Shown: one piece after another, positions 1 to 8,507 of the stretch
Numbering within the stretch: position 1 is the first letter of the stretch
Layout of the letters: the number at the start of each line of letters is the position of its first letter
DNA from: Arenibacter sp. P308M17
Lineage (GTDB): Bacteria; Bacteroidota; Bacteroidia; Flavobacteriales; Flavobacteriaceae
NCBI RefSeq assembly: GCF_003426735.1
Contig: NZ_QVON01000005.1
Location: forward strand, 248,001 to 312,000
DNA length: 64,000 nucleotides
Reading direction: 5' to 3'
The notes under the pieces: generated by a model
The model's input: only the letters and a program-made list of their open reading frames with translations
The model's database searches: none
What the model was told of the DNA's origin: nothing
Made by a program: the position numbers and the translations under genes

Positions 1-37
1 CTAATACCTGAATGGATGTATTTTTAATAATTAATAA

Positions 38-1219
38 ATGAAGCGAATAAATTATAGTCGGATCTGGCTTATGATAGCTGTAATGGCGCTGATGGCCTGT
101 AAGAATACCAACAAAAAGGAAATAAATCCTGAAACGGCCAATATAAATACACGGACAGCAGTGGAAAACACTTTGCAGCAGAAGAATTTCGACACCATCA
201 TTGATGGAAAACCAGTAAAGCTATATTGGTTGGAAAATAAGGATTTAAAAATGGCCATTACCAATTATGGAGGTAGGATCGTAGCCCTTTGGACGCCCGA
301 TCAACATGGTGATTTAGTGGATGTTTCCATTGGTTATGACAACATTAAAGACTATGTGGAATCGGCCGAATCCTATTTTGGAGCAACCATAGGCCGTGTT
401 GGCAACCGAATTGCAAAAGGTAAGTTTTCCTTGGATGGTACCGCATATTCTGTGGTACCTAACAATAATGAAAATGCCCTGCACGGTGGCGAACACGGAT
501 TTCAGGATAAGGTATGGGATGCCGAACAGCCCAACCCCAAAACCCTGGTCTTGAGATATACCTCCCCTGATATGGAGGAAGGGTTTCCGGGGAATTTGGT
601 AGTGAAGGTGACCTATTCCTTGACCGATTCCAATACTGTTAGAATGGAGTATGAGGCCACCACGGATAAAACCACAGTGGTAAATTTGACTAATCATACC
701 TACTTTAACCTTAACGGGGAAGGCAGTGGGAGTATCCTAAACCATTCCCTACAGCTTTACGCAGATCAATTTACACCTGTAGATCGGGGGCTGATACCCA
801 CGGGGGAATTGAAAGACGTTCAGGGAACACCTTTCGATTTTAGGGAGCCCCATACTATTGGGGAACGCATAGGGGAAGAGGATCGGCAATTGGAGTTCGG
901 AGGAGGGTACGACCATAATTTTGTATTAAATGGTACCAAGTTCAATGGTATGAATCGTGCCGCTACCGTGGTAGGGGATGCCTCTGGTATTGTAATGGAG
1001 GTATATACCCAAGAGCCTGGAATCCAATTTTATTGTGGTAATTTTATGGCCTCGGAAAATACTTTGAAATCAGGTGCCAAAGACGATTATAGGACTGCCT
1101 TTTGTTTGGAAACCCAGCATTTTCCAGATGCTCCGAATCAACCGGAATTTCCATCCATTACATTGCGGCCGGGGGAGGTTTACCATACCGTTTCTGAATA
1201 TAAATTTACGGTTAGATAG
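38..1219 (+). CDS. galM: Aldose 1-epimerase (galactose mutarotase), predicted lipoprotein
   Basis: The protein interconverts the alpha and beta anomers of aldoses such as galactose, which feeds released sugars into catabolism. It has 393 residues, slightly longer than cytoplasmic mutarotases because of an N-terminal lipoprotein signal with the lipobox cysteine near residue 21 (LMAC), so it is probably anchored in the periplasm or outer membrane. Family hallmarks seen are GATIGRVGNRI, the NHTYFNL motif with the catalytic histidine, GGYDHNF, and a C-terminal ETQHFPDAPN carrying the glutamate base. It is the first complete gene of a plus-strand run leading into the Tm-1-like gene about 100 bases on. 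The family call is firm. The sugar is not shown by sequence, and periplasmic mutarotases near utilisation loci may act on several hexoses. Confidence 0.95.
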   Translation: MKRINYSRIWLMIAVMALMACKNTNKKEINPETANINTRTAVENTLQQKNFDTIIDGKPVKLYWLENKDLKMAITNYGGRIVALWTPDQHGDLVDVSIGYDNIKDYVESAESYFGATIGRVGNRIAKGKFSLDGTAYSVVPNNNENALHGGEHGFQDKVWDAEQPNPKTLVLRYTSPDMEEGFPGNLVVKVTYSLTDSNTVRMEYEATTDKTTVVNLTNHTYFNLNGEGSGSILNHSLQLYADQFTPVDRGLIPTGELKDVQGTPFDFREPHTIGERIGEEDRQLEFGGGYDHNFVLNGTKFNGMNRAATVVGDASGIVMEVYTQEPGIQFYCGNFMASENTLKSGAKDDYRTAFCLETQHFPDAPNQPEFPSITLRPGEVYHTVSEYKFTVR

Positions 1220-1321
1220 GTTTTGGGAGTATTTGATAATGGCCATCAGTATGTGTTGTGATAACCATTAAGGCCTAAAGATTTTTATAGGACAATAATG
1301 AGCTAACAAAGTAATAGAAAT

Positions 1322-2545
1322 TTGGAAAAAGATAGAAGTATCATAATGGTAGGTTGTTTCGACACCAAAGGGGACGACTTTGGATATCTGTATAGTTGTC
1401 TTGAAGGGCTGGGGGTTAAGGTAATTGCCATCAATACAGGGGTAATGGGTTCTACCGATTTGTTTCCAGTAAATTATGAGGCCAATGAGGTGGCATTGAA
1501 AGGGGGCAGTACCCTGACCGATCTTAGGGAGAATAAAGATCGCGGCAGGGCTATTGAAGCCATGGGGAATGGTGCCGCTGCTATTGTTGAAGATCTTTAC
1601 AATAAGAAAAAAGCCCATGGTATTATAGGCATGGGCGGCGGTGGAGGTACTTTTATAGCCCTAAAGGCCATGCAGACCTTAGCTTTTGGGTTTCCAAAAC
1701 TGTGCATCAGTACCTTGGCTACCAAAGATCTGTCCATGCATATAGGCAGTAAGGATATCACTTTGATGCCATCTGTTGTTGATGTTGCCGGACTAAATAG
1801 TATCAGTAAGGTGGTAATGAACCAAGGGGCAGCTGCCATTGTTGCCATGGCCAAGGTCCCGCTATTGGATAATGGGGGCCAAGCCCGTTCCATTGCCATT
1901 AGTGTTTTTGGGAATACTACCCTATGTGTGGATAAGTGTACCCAATTATTGAAGGACAAAGGTTATGAAGTTCTAACTTTCCATTCCGTTGGGGTGGGGG
2001 GCAGAACCATGGAGGGCCTTACTTTGGATGGTTGCTTTAGTGCCATACTGGATATTACTACTACCGAATTGGCCGATGAGCTTTGCGGGGGAATATGTAG
2101 TGCGGGACCGGACCGGTTGACCGCTGCGTCCAAAATAGGGATTCCCCAAGTGGTAGTGCCCGGATGTTTGGATATGGTAAACTTTGGCCCTATGGAAACC
2201 GTTCCGGAAAAATATAGGGACAGACAATTATTTAGTTGGGCACCGGATGTAACCCTTATGCGGACCAATGAACAAGAGAACAGAATATTGGGAAAGGGTA
2301 TAGCAGAAAAGATAAATAGGTCCCAGGCTCCTGTCACTGTATTGCTTCCTATGGGAGGGCTATCCAAAATTGGTGGGCCGGGGGAAGTTTTTCACAATCC
2401 GGCGATAGATCTGGAATTGTTCAGTTCCATCAAAGCCCATGCAAATAAAAATATCAGGATACAGGAGGTTTTGTCGAATATCGATTCCGAGGAATTTGCT
2501 GAACATGCCGTAAAACACTTACTGGAATTATTAAAAGAACCCTGA
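1322..2545 (+). CDS. Tm-1-like ATP-binding (UPF0261) family protein
   Basis: This is a 407-residue protein of the UPF0261 family, related to the N-terminal domain of tomato Tm-1. The N-terminal strand-loop IIMVGCFDTKGDDFGYL and the glycine-rich stretch GIIGMGGGGGT fit the nucleotide-binding half. PVTVLLPMGGLSKIGGPG is typical of the C-terminal half. The best start is TTG, since homologues need several residues before the GCFDTKG strand and the next ATG would cut into it; an in-frame stop lies just upstream. In many bacteria and fungi this family sits beside, or is fused to, a PEP-hydrolase-like TIM barrel, and the same pairing occurs here with the next gene. The chemical role of the pair is not established, and no substrate can be read from the sequence. 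Confidence 0.9.
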   Translation: MEKDRSIIMVGCFDTKGDDFGYLYSCLEGLGVKVIAINTGVMGSTDLFPVNYEANEVALKGGSTLTDLRENKDRGRAIEAMGNGAAAIVEDLYNKKKAHGIIGMGGGGGTFIALKAMQTLAFGFPKLCISTLATKDLSMHIGSKDITLMPSVVDVAGLNSISKVVMNQGAAAIVAMAKVPLLDNGGQARSIAISVFGNTTLCVDKCTQLLKDKGYEVLTFHSVGVGGRTMEGLTLDGCFSAILDITTTELADELCGGICSAGPDRLTAASKIGIPQVVVPGCLDMVNFGPMETVPEKYRDRQLFSWAPDVTLMRTNEQENRILGKGIAEKINRSQAPVTVLLPMGGLSKIGGPGEVFHNPAIDLELFSSIKAHANKNIRIQEVLSNIDSEEFAEHAVKHLLELLKEP

Positions 2546-2613
2546 TGTTATTAAATATCAATTTAAAGATTTTCCAACCCTTGGCTTGGGCCCGCCCGTG
2601 CCATTCGGACGTG

Positions 2614-2731
2614 TTTACCTCTCCTTGGGAGAGTCCGCCCGGATCGTTCGGACGGGCCTGCCTTTGCCGGTAGGCAGGGTCGTGACTGCTTTTTCGGCAG
2701 TCCCGATAGCTATCGGGACGGGTGAGGTAAA
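2614..2731 (+). repeat. Compound palindromic spacer with nested hairpins
   Basis: The ends TTTACCTCTCC and GGTGAGGTAAA form an outer stem enclosing several GC-rich hairpins: CTCTCCTTGGGAGAG, a GTCCGCCC/GGACGGGC pair, CCTGCCTTTGCCGGTAGGCAGG (split here as CCTGCCTTTG and CCGGTAGGCAGG), GACTGCTTTTTCGGCAGTC and the perfect 16-mer CCCGATAGCTATCGGG. It lies between the Tm-1-like and PEP-hydrolase-like genes. The short reading frame across it has repeat-like sequence and no family features, so it is treated as non-coding. It may be a cluster of intergenic palindromes or a structured mRNA segment separating two cistrons. Confidence 0.65.
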
Positions 2732-2814
2732 ATATAAAATGTCAAGAAATTTAAAAAAAAACAGCTTTTAAAAATTTAAACGAAAAACAATTAAATCAAA
2801 AAATAATAGGAATT

Positions 2815-3675
2815 ATGCCAAATCGATGGACAGGTAAGGGGAACCCTTACACAAAACAAGAAGTTAGGGACAGGCTGCAGGCAGTGGTGGACCAAAAAAA
2901 GGCCATTATAGCTGCCGGCGCGGGCACGGGCATCAGCGCGAAATTCATAGAGAAGGGGGGCGCGGACCTGATCATCATCTACAATTCGGGGAGGTTCCGG
3001 ATGTCGGGCCACGGCTCCACGGCGGGGATGATGGCCTATGGTGACGCCAACGCGGTGGCCATGGAGATCGGGGAGTTCGAGGTTTTGCCCGTAGTGGAGG
3101 AAATTCCCGTAATATGCGGGGTGCACGGGAGCGACCCGAGAAGAAGGATGTGGCACTTTTTGGGAAAGGTAAGGGACATGGGCTTCTCGGGGGTCAATAA
3201 TTTCCCGACACATTCCATTATAGACGGCCATTTCAGAAGGGTACTTGAGGAAACCGGAATGAGCTTTCAAAAAGAAGTGGACATGGTGGACCTGGCCACC
3301 AAAATGGACCTGTTCTCCATCGTATATGTAGGGAAACCGGAGGAGGCCGTACAGATGGCGGGTGTGGGTGCCGATGCCGTCATCGCCCATGTGGGGACCA
3401 CGGTGGGGGGGTCCATAGGGGTCACCAGCGCCACGGCCAGCATGGACGATGCCCTGGAGCGCACACAACGCATTGTCGATGCCGTAAAGAAAGCGAACCC
3501 CGATACCTTCCTTCTAGCCCATGGCGGACCGATCAACACCCCTGCCGACGTGAAGTACGTACTGGAGCACTGCAAGGGCCTGCACGGCTTTGTGGGGGCG
3601 TCCTCTTTGGAACGGATGGGTATCGAACAGTCCCTGACCGATCTGACCAGGGAATTCAAGGCCCTGACCCTTTAG
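2815..3675 (+). CDS. Phosphoenolpyruvate hydrolase-like TIM-barrel protein
   Basis: This 286-residue cytoplasmic protein belongs to the PEP_hydrolase family (TIM barrel, related to PEP mutase/isocitrate lyase folds). Visible features are an N-terminal AGAGTGISAKFIEKGG, the barrel strand LIIIYNSGRFRM, VICGVHGSDPRR in the middle, VIAHVGTTVGGSIG, and HGGPINTPADVKYVL near the C-terminus. It follows the Tm-1-like gene after a hairpin-rich spacer and runs into the cupin gene after 7 bases, so the three are probably co-transcribed. Base composition jumps at about codon 20: from there the gene is GC-rich at third positions, unlike the Tm-1-like gene before it. The PEP hydrolase activity itself is a family label; the real substrate in this setting is unknown. 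Confidence 0.9.
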   Translation: MPNRWTGKGNPYTKQEVRDRLQAVVDQKKAIIAAGAGTGISAKFIEKGGADLIIIYNSGRFRMSGHGSTAGMMAYGDANAVAMEIGEFEVLPVVEEIPVICGVHGSDPRRRMWHFLGKVRDMGFSGVNNFPTHSIIDGHFRRVLEETGMSFQKEVDMVDLATKMDLFSIVYVGKPEEAVQMAGVGADAVIAHVGTTVGGSIGVTSATASMDDALERTQRIVDAVKKANPDTFLLAHGGPINTPADVKYVLEHCKGLHGFVGASSLERMGIEQSLTDLTREFKALTL

Positions 3676-3682
3676 TATATTT

Positions 3683-4093
3683 ATGGACAGGGATTGGAAA
3701 TTCGTAAAGGACAGGGACCAAATGTTCGAAACGGCCTTCGGGCGGGACCATTACTGGCACTACCGTCCGGGTGCCCCGGAAGGGGCGGGTTCCTATATGG
3801 TGAAGGTGGTAATGCCCGAGGGCGGGGGCCACAACTTCCACGTGCACCCTGGGATGCACGAGATCCTCTATGTACTGAAAGGTACCGCGGAACAGTGGGT
3901 AGAAGGTGAAATGCAGCTGCTGGGCCCGGGCGATTCCGTTTATATAGGGGCCAACGTGGCCCACGGCACCTTCAACGCCGGGGAGGGCGATCTGGAATTT
4001 TTGGCCATCCTGTCCCCGCCGGAAGGATGGGAGGCGGGCACGGTGGACGTGAGCGAAAGCGCCCCCTATTCGGAATATCGTCCCCGGATCTGA
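3683..4093 (+). CDS. Small cupin-domain protein
   Basis: This is a 136-residue single-domain cupin. The first cupin motif is clear, with histidines and glutamate in NFHVHPGMHEILYVLKG, followed by a second-motif-like segment around PGDSVYIGANVAHGTFN. These residues normally hold one divalent metal ion in a beta-barrel enzyme or sugar-binding protein. There is no signal peptide, so it is probably cytoplasmic. It starts 7 bases after the PEP-hydrolase-like gene and shares its GC-rich codon use. By context it may act on the same intermediate as the TIM-barrel protein, for example as an isomerase or dioxygenase, but nothing in the sequence decides between these. Confidence 0.9.
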   Translation: MDRDWKFVKDRDQMFETAFGRDHYWHYRPGAPEGAGSYMVKVVMPEGGGHNFHVHPGMHEILYVLKGTAEQWVEGEMQLLGPGDSVYIGANVAHGTFNAGEGDLEFLAILSPPEGWEAGTVDVSESAPYSEYRPRI

Positions 4094-4156
4094 CGGCCAA
4101 AACCCGGCGCGGCCGGGGCAATTTATAACGTAAAAATCGAAATTGAAATTTTAAAG

Positions 4157-7100
4157 ATGAAAAATATGACCGCTTACCTTTCACTGTTGTTCTGTGCAAC
4201 GATGGTATTGTCCAGTTGTTCCGGGGAAAAGGCGCCCCCGCCGCCCCTGACCTATACGGGGGAGGACCCCAGGGTCCAGGACCCCTTGGGCCCCGAGGAT
4301 TCCCAAAAGCACATCCAGCTTCCCGAGGGCTTTGGCGCCAGATTGTTTGCAGCGGAACCCGATATCATCAACCCCATAGCCTTTACCTGGGACGAGAGGG
4401 GCAGGCTGTGGGTGGTGCAGTCCAAGGACTATCCCCACGGACTGGCCAACGATGTCGGGGGCGATAGGATCACCATCTGCGAGGACACCGATGGGGACGG
4501 CAGGGCCGATAAATTTACCGATTTTGCCACGGGGCAAAAATTGACCACGGGGATCACCTTGGTAAAGGGCGGGGCCATTGTGGCCCAGGCCCCCGATATG
4601 GTCCTTTTGGAGGATACCGACGGGGACGACAGAATGGACGGGCGTACCGTCCTGTTCGAAGGCTTCGGGACCTTCGACACCCATGCGGGGCCGTCCAACC
4701 TGCGCTACGGGGCGGACAACATGATCTGGGGCTCGGTGGGGTATTCGGGATTTGAGAACCGGTTCGGGGGAAAACCCGTTGAATTCAAGATGGGCGTCTA
4801 CAGGTTTGCCAGGGACGGCTCCTATTTTGAGCCCGTGGGCCAGTTCAACAACAATACCTGGGGGCTCGGCTTCAACGAGGACTTCGAGATATTCGGGTCC
4901 ACGGCCAACAACAACCACTGCTGTTATGTGGGGATCCCTTTAAAACATTACGGTTATCTGGACAAACTGCCGTCCTGGGCGGTCAATGCCGATTTTATCC
5001 AGGGGCACTACGAAATAAGCCCCGTGGATACCGTTCCCCTGCAGCAGGTGGATGTCCGCGGGGGATATACCGCGGCCTCCGGCGCCAATTTCTACACGGC
5101 GGGGAACTATCCGGAGGAATATAGAAATCAGATGTATGTTTGCGAACCTACAGGACATTTGGTACATATTGCCAAAATAGTCAGGGACGGGGCGGGGTAC
5201 AAAGAGGAGGACGGCGGCAACATCTTCGCCAGTACGGATGCCTGGACGGCCCCCGTATTCGCGGAGACCGGACCCGATGGGAACCTGTGGGTGGCGGACT
5301 GGTACAACCCGGTGATCCAGCACAACCCGGACAAGCGGGGGATGGACAACCAGATCTGGAACGCGGACAAGGGCGAGGGCAACGCCCATAAAAATAAGTT
5401 GCGCGACTATGGCCACGGCAGGATATACGTCATCGTGCACGAGGACGGCGAGGGTCCGGACATTACTTCCCTGGACCCCGGGGACGACGGGGCACTGCTG
5501 GAAGCGCTTGAAAGCGATAATATGTTCTGGCGGACCACGGCGCAACGATTGATAGTGGAGAACAAAAAAACGGCCCTTATACCGGACCTCATAGAACTGG
5601 CCGGGGACAACGGCAACATTGACAAGAGCGGTTCCAGCGCAGGCGCCCTGCACGCCCTGTGGACCTTAAAAGGTTTGGGGGCCCTTAACGGAACCAATGC
5701 CGCTGCAAGCGGGGTGGTAGAAAAAGCACTGGCCAATGGCTCCTATGCCGCAAAACGTGCGGCACTGGCGTTGTTGCCGGCCACTGTGGAAAGCAGTGAA
5801 ATTCTGGCTTCGTCCGGCCTTGTAGGCAGTCCGGACCCACGGGTCAGGCTGGCGGCACTGCTCCGGGCGGGGGAACTGCCGGAATCGAACGCCCTGTATG
5901 CGGAGATAGAAAAAATTGCCCGGGATACGGCGGTCACCTCGGACAAATGGATCAATGCGGCCATTAAAATTTATTTCAGGGAATCCAACTCCGAGGCGGT
6001 GGACCCTGCCTCGGTCGAAATGGTCGTCCCCTCGGCGGAGGAAAAAAGGTCCGTTTGGAAGTATACTACCAACAAGCCGACGGACAACTGGACGAAGGCG
6101 GGGTTCGATGATTCGGCCTGGAAGAAGGGGGCGGCCAAGTTCGGGGGCGATAATATGGAGGACGTCAATACCCCATGGGGCGGCCCCGATATCTGGATGC
6201 GGAAGGAAGTGCCCATAACGGACGATATACCCGAACCGGTACTGAAGATCGCCCACGACGACGATTACGAGGTCTACGTCAACGGCCAACTTTTGATCGC
6301 GGAAGCGGGCTCCACCGAGACCTATAAGTACATAAAGCTCGATGGCGAAAAGGGGCAATTGTTCAAAAAGGGCAAAAACCTTATCGCCGTCCACTGTACC
6401 AATACCGGGGGGAACCAGTTCATCGATCTGGGCATAGGCAAGGTCGGGAAGATCAGGGCCGATGTCACCTTTGTGCTCAATACCGTAAACCAGGAAATGG
6501 CCTTCGACAAAAAGACGCTCCATGCCACCGCCGGTCAGACCGTAGAAATAGTCTTGAACAATAAGGACCAGATGTCCCATAATCTGGTGGTCGTCCAGCC
6601 CGGCAGCCTGGAGACCTTCGGGGCCATGGTGGACGGGTTCCTGAAAAATCCGGAAGCCGAGAAAATGGGCTATGTGCCCAAATCGAGGTACGTACTGGGC
6701 GCCACCGATATGTTGGCACCGGGCGTTACGGGGTCCGTAATTTTTAAACTTCCGGACACCCCGGGCATCTATCCCTATGTGTGCACCTTTCCAGGGCACT
6801 GGCGCATGATGCAGGGGGTCATCGTGGTAACGGCCCCCGGCTCCTATATTTCCGAGAACAGGGATGCCCCCAAAATTTCCGTCATGGGCGGCGGAAGCTC
6901 CCATGACTTCCTCAAATTCTTTGGAATCGCCGATGGGGAGGTCCTTAGCGGGGGCGGGAAGAACACCGTAATTTATACCGAAAACCCTATGGAACTGGGG
7001 AGCCTGCTCCCGACAACGGACGTACTGCTACTGAGCAACAACAAGCCTTTGGACAAAAATACCAGGAACGCCGTTATGGCCCGGGCAAATGCAGGGGACA

Positions 7101-7501
7101 TGGGCATGCTAATCTACCACCCCAGTATCTGGTACAACTGGGAGGACTGGCCGGAGTACAACAAAATCCTGGTAGGCGGTGGATCCAGGTCCCATGAAGA
7201 TCTACAGGAATTTGAAGTAAGGGTGGTAAGGCCCGATCACCCTATAATGAAAGGCGTTCCCTCAAACTTTAGGATCGTGGACGAACTCTACCGCTGGGAG
7301 AAGGACCCGGATGCGGAGGTAGAGGTACTGGCTGTGGGCAGGGGGCTGAAATCCGGGGAGGAATACCCCGTGGTATGGACCGTAAAACATCCCAAGGCAA
7401 GGATAGTGGGCAATACCTTGGGGCATGACGAAAGGGCGCACGGCCTAAAGGCCTACAAAACCATATTGAGGAACAGTGCGGACTGGGTTGCCAAGAAATA
7501 A
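4157..7501 (+). CDS. Secreted multidomain PVC-type dehydrogenase with cupredoxin and ThuA domains
   Basis: This is a 1,114-residue lipoprotein (lipobox cysteine near residue 21, LSSC). Modules in order: a PVC-type/sorbosone-dehydrogenase-like beta-propeller (about 50-430, with RGRLWVVQSKDYP, EDTDGDGRADKFT and DGNLWVADWYNPV); a HEAT-like helical stretch (about 430-610); a galactose-binding-like jelly roll (about 625-765, WTKAGFDDSAWKKG, DDDYEVYVNGQ); an azurin-like cupredoxin (about 770-892); and a ThuA-like domain (about 900-1114). Copper ligands are visible as His808, Cys876, His881 and Met885, with the azurin spacing C-x4-H-x3-M. No CxxCH haem motif is present, so the copper domain probably replaces the usual cytochrome domain as electron acceptor. 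ThuA proteins are linked to 3-keto-sugar metabolism. The gene is GC-rich apart from an AT-rich patch near 5,120-5,175. Domain calls are by eye; substrate unknown. Confidence 0.88.
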   Translation: MKNMTAYLSLLFCATMVLSSCSGEKAPPPPLTYTGEDPRVQDPLGPEDSQKHIQLPEGFGARLFAAEPDIINPIAFTWDERGRLWVVQSKDYPHGLANDVGGDRITICEDTDGDGRADKFTDFATGQKLTTGITLVKGGAIVAQAPDMVLLEDTDGDDRMDGRTVLFEGFGTFDTHAGPSNLRYGADNMIWGSVGYSGFENRFGGKPVEFKMGVYRFARDGSYFEPVGQFNNNTWGLGFNEDFEIFGSTANNNHCCYVGIPLKHYGYLDKLPSWAVNADFIQGHYEISPVDTVPLQQVDVRGGYTAASGANFYTAGNYPEEYRNQMYVCEPTGHLVHIAKIVRDGAGYKEEDGGNIFASTDAWTAPVFAETGPDGNLWVADWYNPVIQHNPDKRGMDNQIWNADKGEGNAHKNKLRDYGHGRIYVIVHEDGEGPDITSLDPGDDGALLEALESDNMFWRTTAQRLIVENKKTALIPDLIELAGDNGNIDKSGSSAGALHALWTLKGLGALNGTNAAASGVVEKALANGSYAAKRAALALLPATVESSEILASSGLVGSPDPRVRLAALLRAGELPESNALYAEIEKIARDTAVTSDKWINAAIKIYFRESNSEAVDPASVEMVVPSAEEKRSVWKYTTNKPTDNWTKAGFDDSAWKKGAAKFGGDNMEDVNTPWGGPDIWMRKEVPITDDIPEPVLKIAHDDDYEVYVNGQLLIAEAGSTETYKYIKLDGEKGQLFKKGKNLIAVHCTNTGGNQFIDLGIGKVGKIRADVTFVLNTVNQEMAFDKKTLHATAGQTVEIVLNNKDQMSHNLVVVQPGSLETFGAMVDGFLKNPEAEKMGYVPKSRYVLGATDMLAPGVTGSVIFKLPDTPGIYPYVCTFPGHWRMMQGVIVVTAPGSYISENRDAPKISVMGGGSSHDFLKFFGIADGEVLSGGGKNTVIYTENPMELGSLLPTTDVLLLSNNKPLDKNTRNAVMARANAGDMGMLIYHPSIWYNWEDWPEYNKILVGGGSRSHEDLQEFEVRVVRPDHPIMKGVPSNFRIVDELYRWEKDPDAEVEVLAVGRGLKSGEEYPVVWTVKHPKARIVGNTLGHDERAHGLKAYKTILRNSADWVAKK

Positions 7502-7520
7502 AGAAAAAAAAATAAGAAAA

Positions 7521-8240
7521 ATGAAAAAATCAGGAATTTTATTAATGTTACTGTTCGTTGCATTTAACGGAACGGCCCAAGATGGAAATTATATCTCCAA
7601 GAAAAAGAACGCCCCAAAAATTGTGGTAATGGGAGGTGGAGGTTCCCACGATTTCCGAAAATACTTTGGTATTGCCGATGGAAAAATCCTAAATAAAAAA
7701 GGAAAGAATACTGTGAATTATACCGAGGACAATACAGAATTGGGGAAACTTATCGGTGATACGGACGTACTCATGTTGACCAATAATCAACCCTTGGATG
7801 CAAATGTTAAAAGCGCAATTTTCCAAAAGGTAAATGCCGGTAATTTAAATCTTTTGATTTATCACCCCAGTACGTGGTACAATTGGAAGGATTGGCCGGA
7901 ATACAACCAGCAGTTGGTTGGCGGCGGTTCCAGATCGCACGAGGAACTCCAAGAATTTGAGGTGAACGTAATTAAACCCGATCATCCTTTAATGAAAGGA
8001 GTGCCATCCAAGTTTAGAATTGTTGATGAACTATATCGCTGGGAAAAAGATCCCAATGCAGAAATAGAGGTATTGGCAGTAAGCAGGGGGTTAAAATCTG
8101 GAGAGGAATATCCCACGGTATGGATCGTAAAGCATCCCAAAGCAAAAATTGTTGGGAACACTCTGGGCCATGACGAAAGGGCCCATGGGCACGAAGCCTA
8201 CAAAACCATATTAAGAAATAGTTTGGATTGGGTAGATTAA
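7521..8240 (+). CDS. Secreted ThuA-domain protein
   Basis: This 239-residue protein has a signal peptide (start chosen at MKKSGILLMLLFVAFNGTAQ; an in-frame upstream ATG at 7476 would lie inside the previous gene and spoil the signal). The rest is one ThuA-like glutamine-amidotransferase-fold domain with GGGGSHDFRKYFG, YHPSTWYNWKDWPEYN, RIVDELYRWEKDP and GNTLGHDERAH. About three quarters of its residues match the C-terminal domain of the preceding 1,114-residue protein by hand alignment, so one arose from the other. ThuA-family proteins are linked to oxidation or handling of trehalose and related sugars to 3-keto forms. Unlike the GC-rich upstream copy, this gene has the AT-leaning codon use of the rest of the window. 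Confidence 0.9.
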   Translation: MKKSGILLMLLFVAFNGTAQDGNYISKKKNAPKIVVMGGGGSHDFRKYFGIADGKILNKKGKNTVNYTEDNTELGKLIGDTDVLMLTNNQPLDANVKSAIFQKVNAGNLNLLIYHPSTWYNWKDWPEYNQQLVGGGSRSHEELQEFEVNVIKPDHPLMKGVPSKFRIVDELYRWEKDPNAEIEVLAVSRGLKSGEEYPTVWIVKHPKAKIVGNTLGHDERAHGHEAYKTILRNSLDWVD

Positions 8241-8507
8241 AATATTGAACCGTCCCAATACCCTAAGAACTTTATTTAAATAAGGGTTGTATACTATTTG
8301 CCCAATTTGAACGGACAGGGCCTGTTGGCACTACCAGAAAAGATGAATTTTTAGGATATTTATTGGCTATCAAGGCATTTTTTAACGATTTTGGCAGGGC
8401 CAAATGAGGAAAAAATAACGAAGAGAGGCGGAAAATAGACTCAAAGGGCACTTTGAATGTGTACTATTAACAGGCCCTAAACACATAAATCAAAAACACC
8501 GCAACAA

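Noticed and set aside
1-27. Possible C-terminal tail of an upstream gene, open frame ending in a TAA stop
   Set aside because: Only about eight codons, too short to identify a protein.
2586-2771. Plus-strand reading frame through the hairpin-rich spacer
   Set aside because: Its protein is dictated by palindromic repeats and matches no family pattern.
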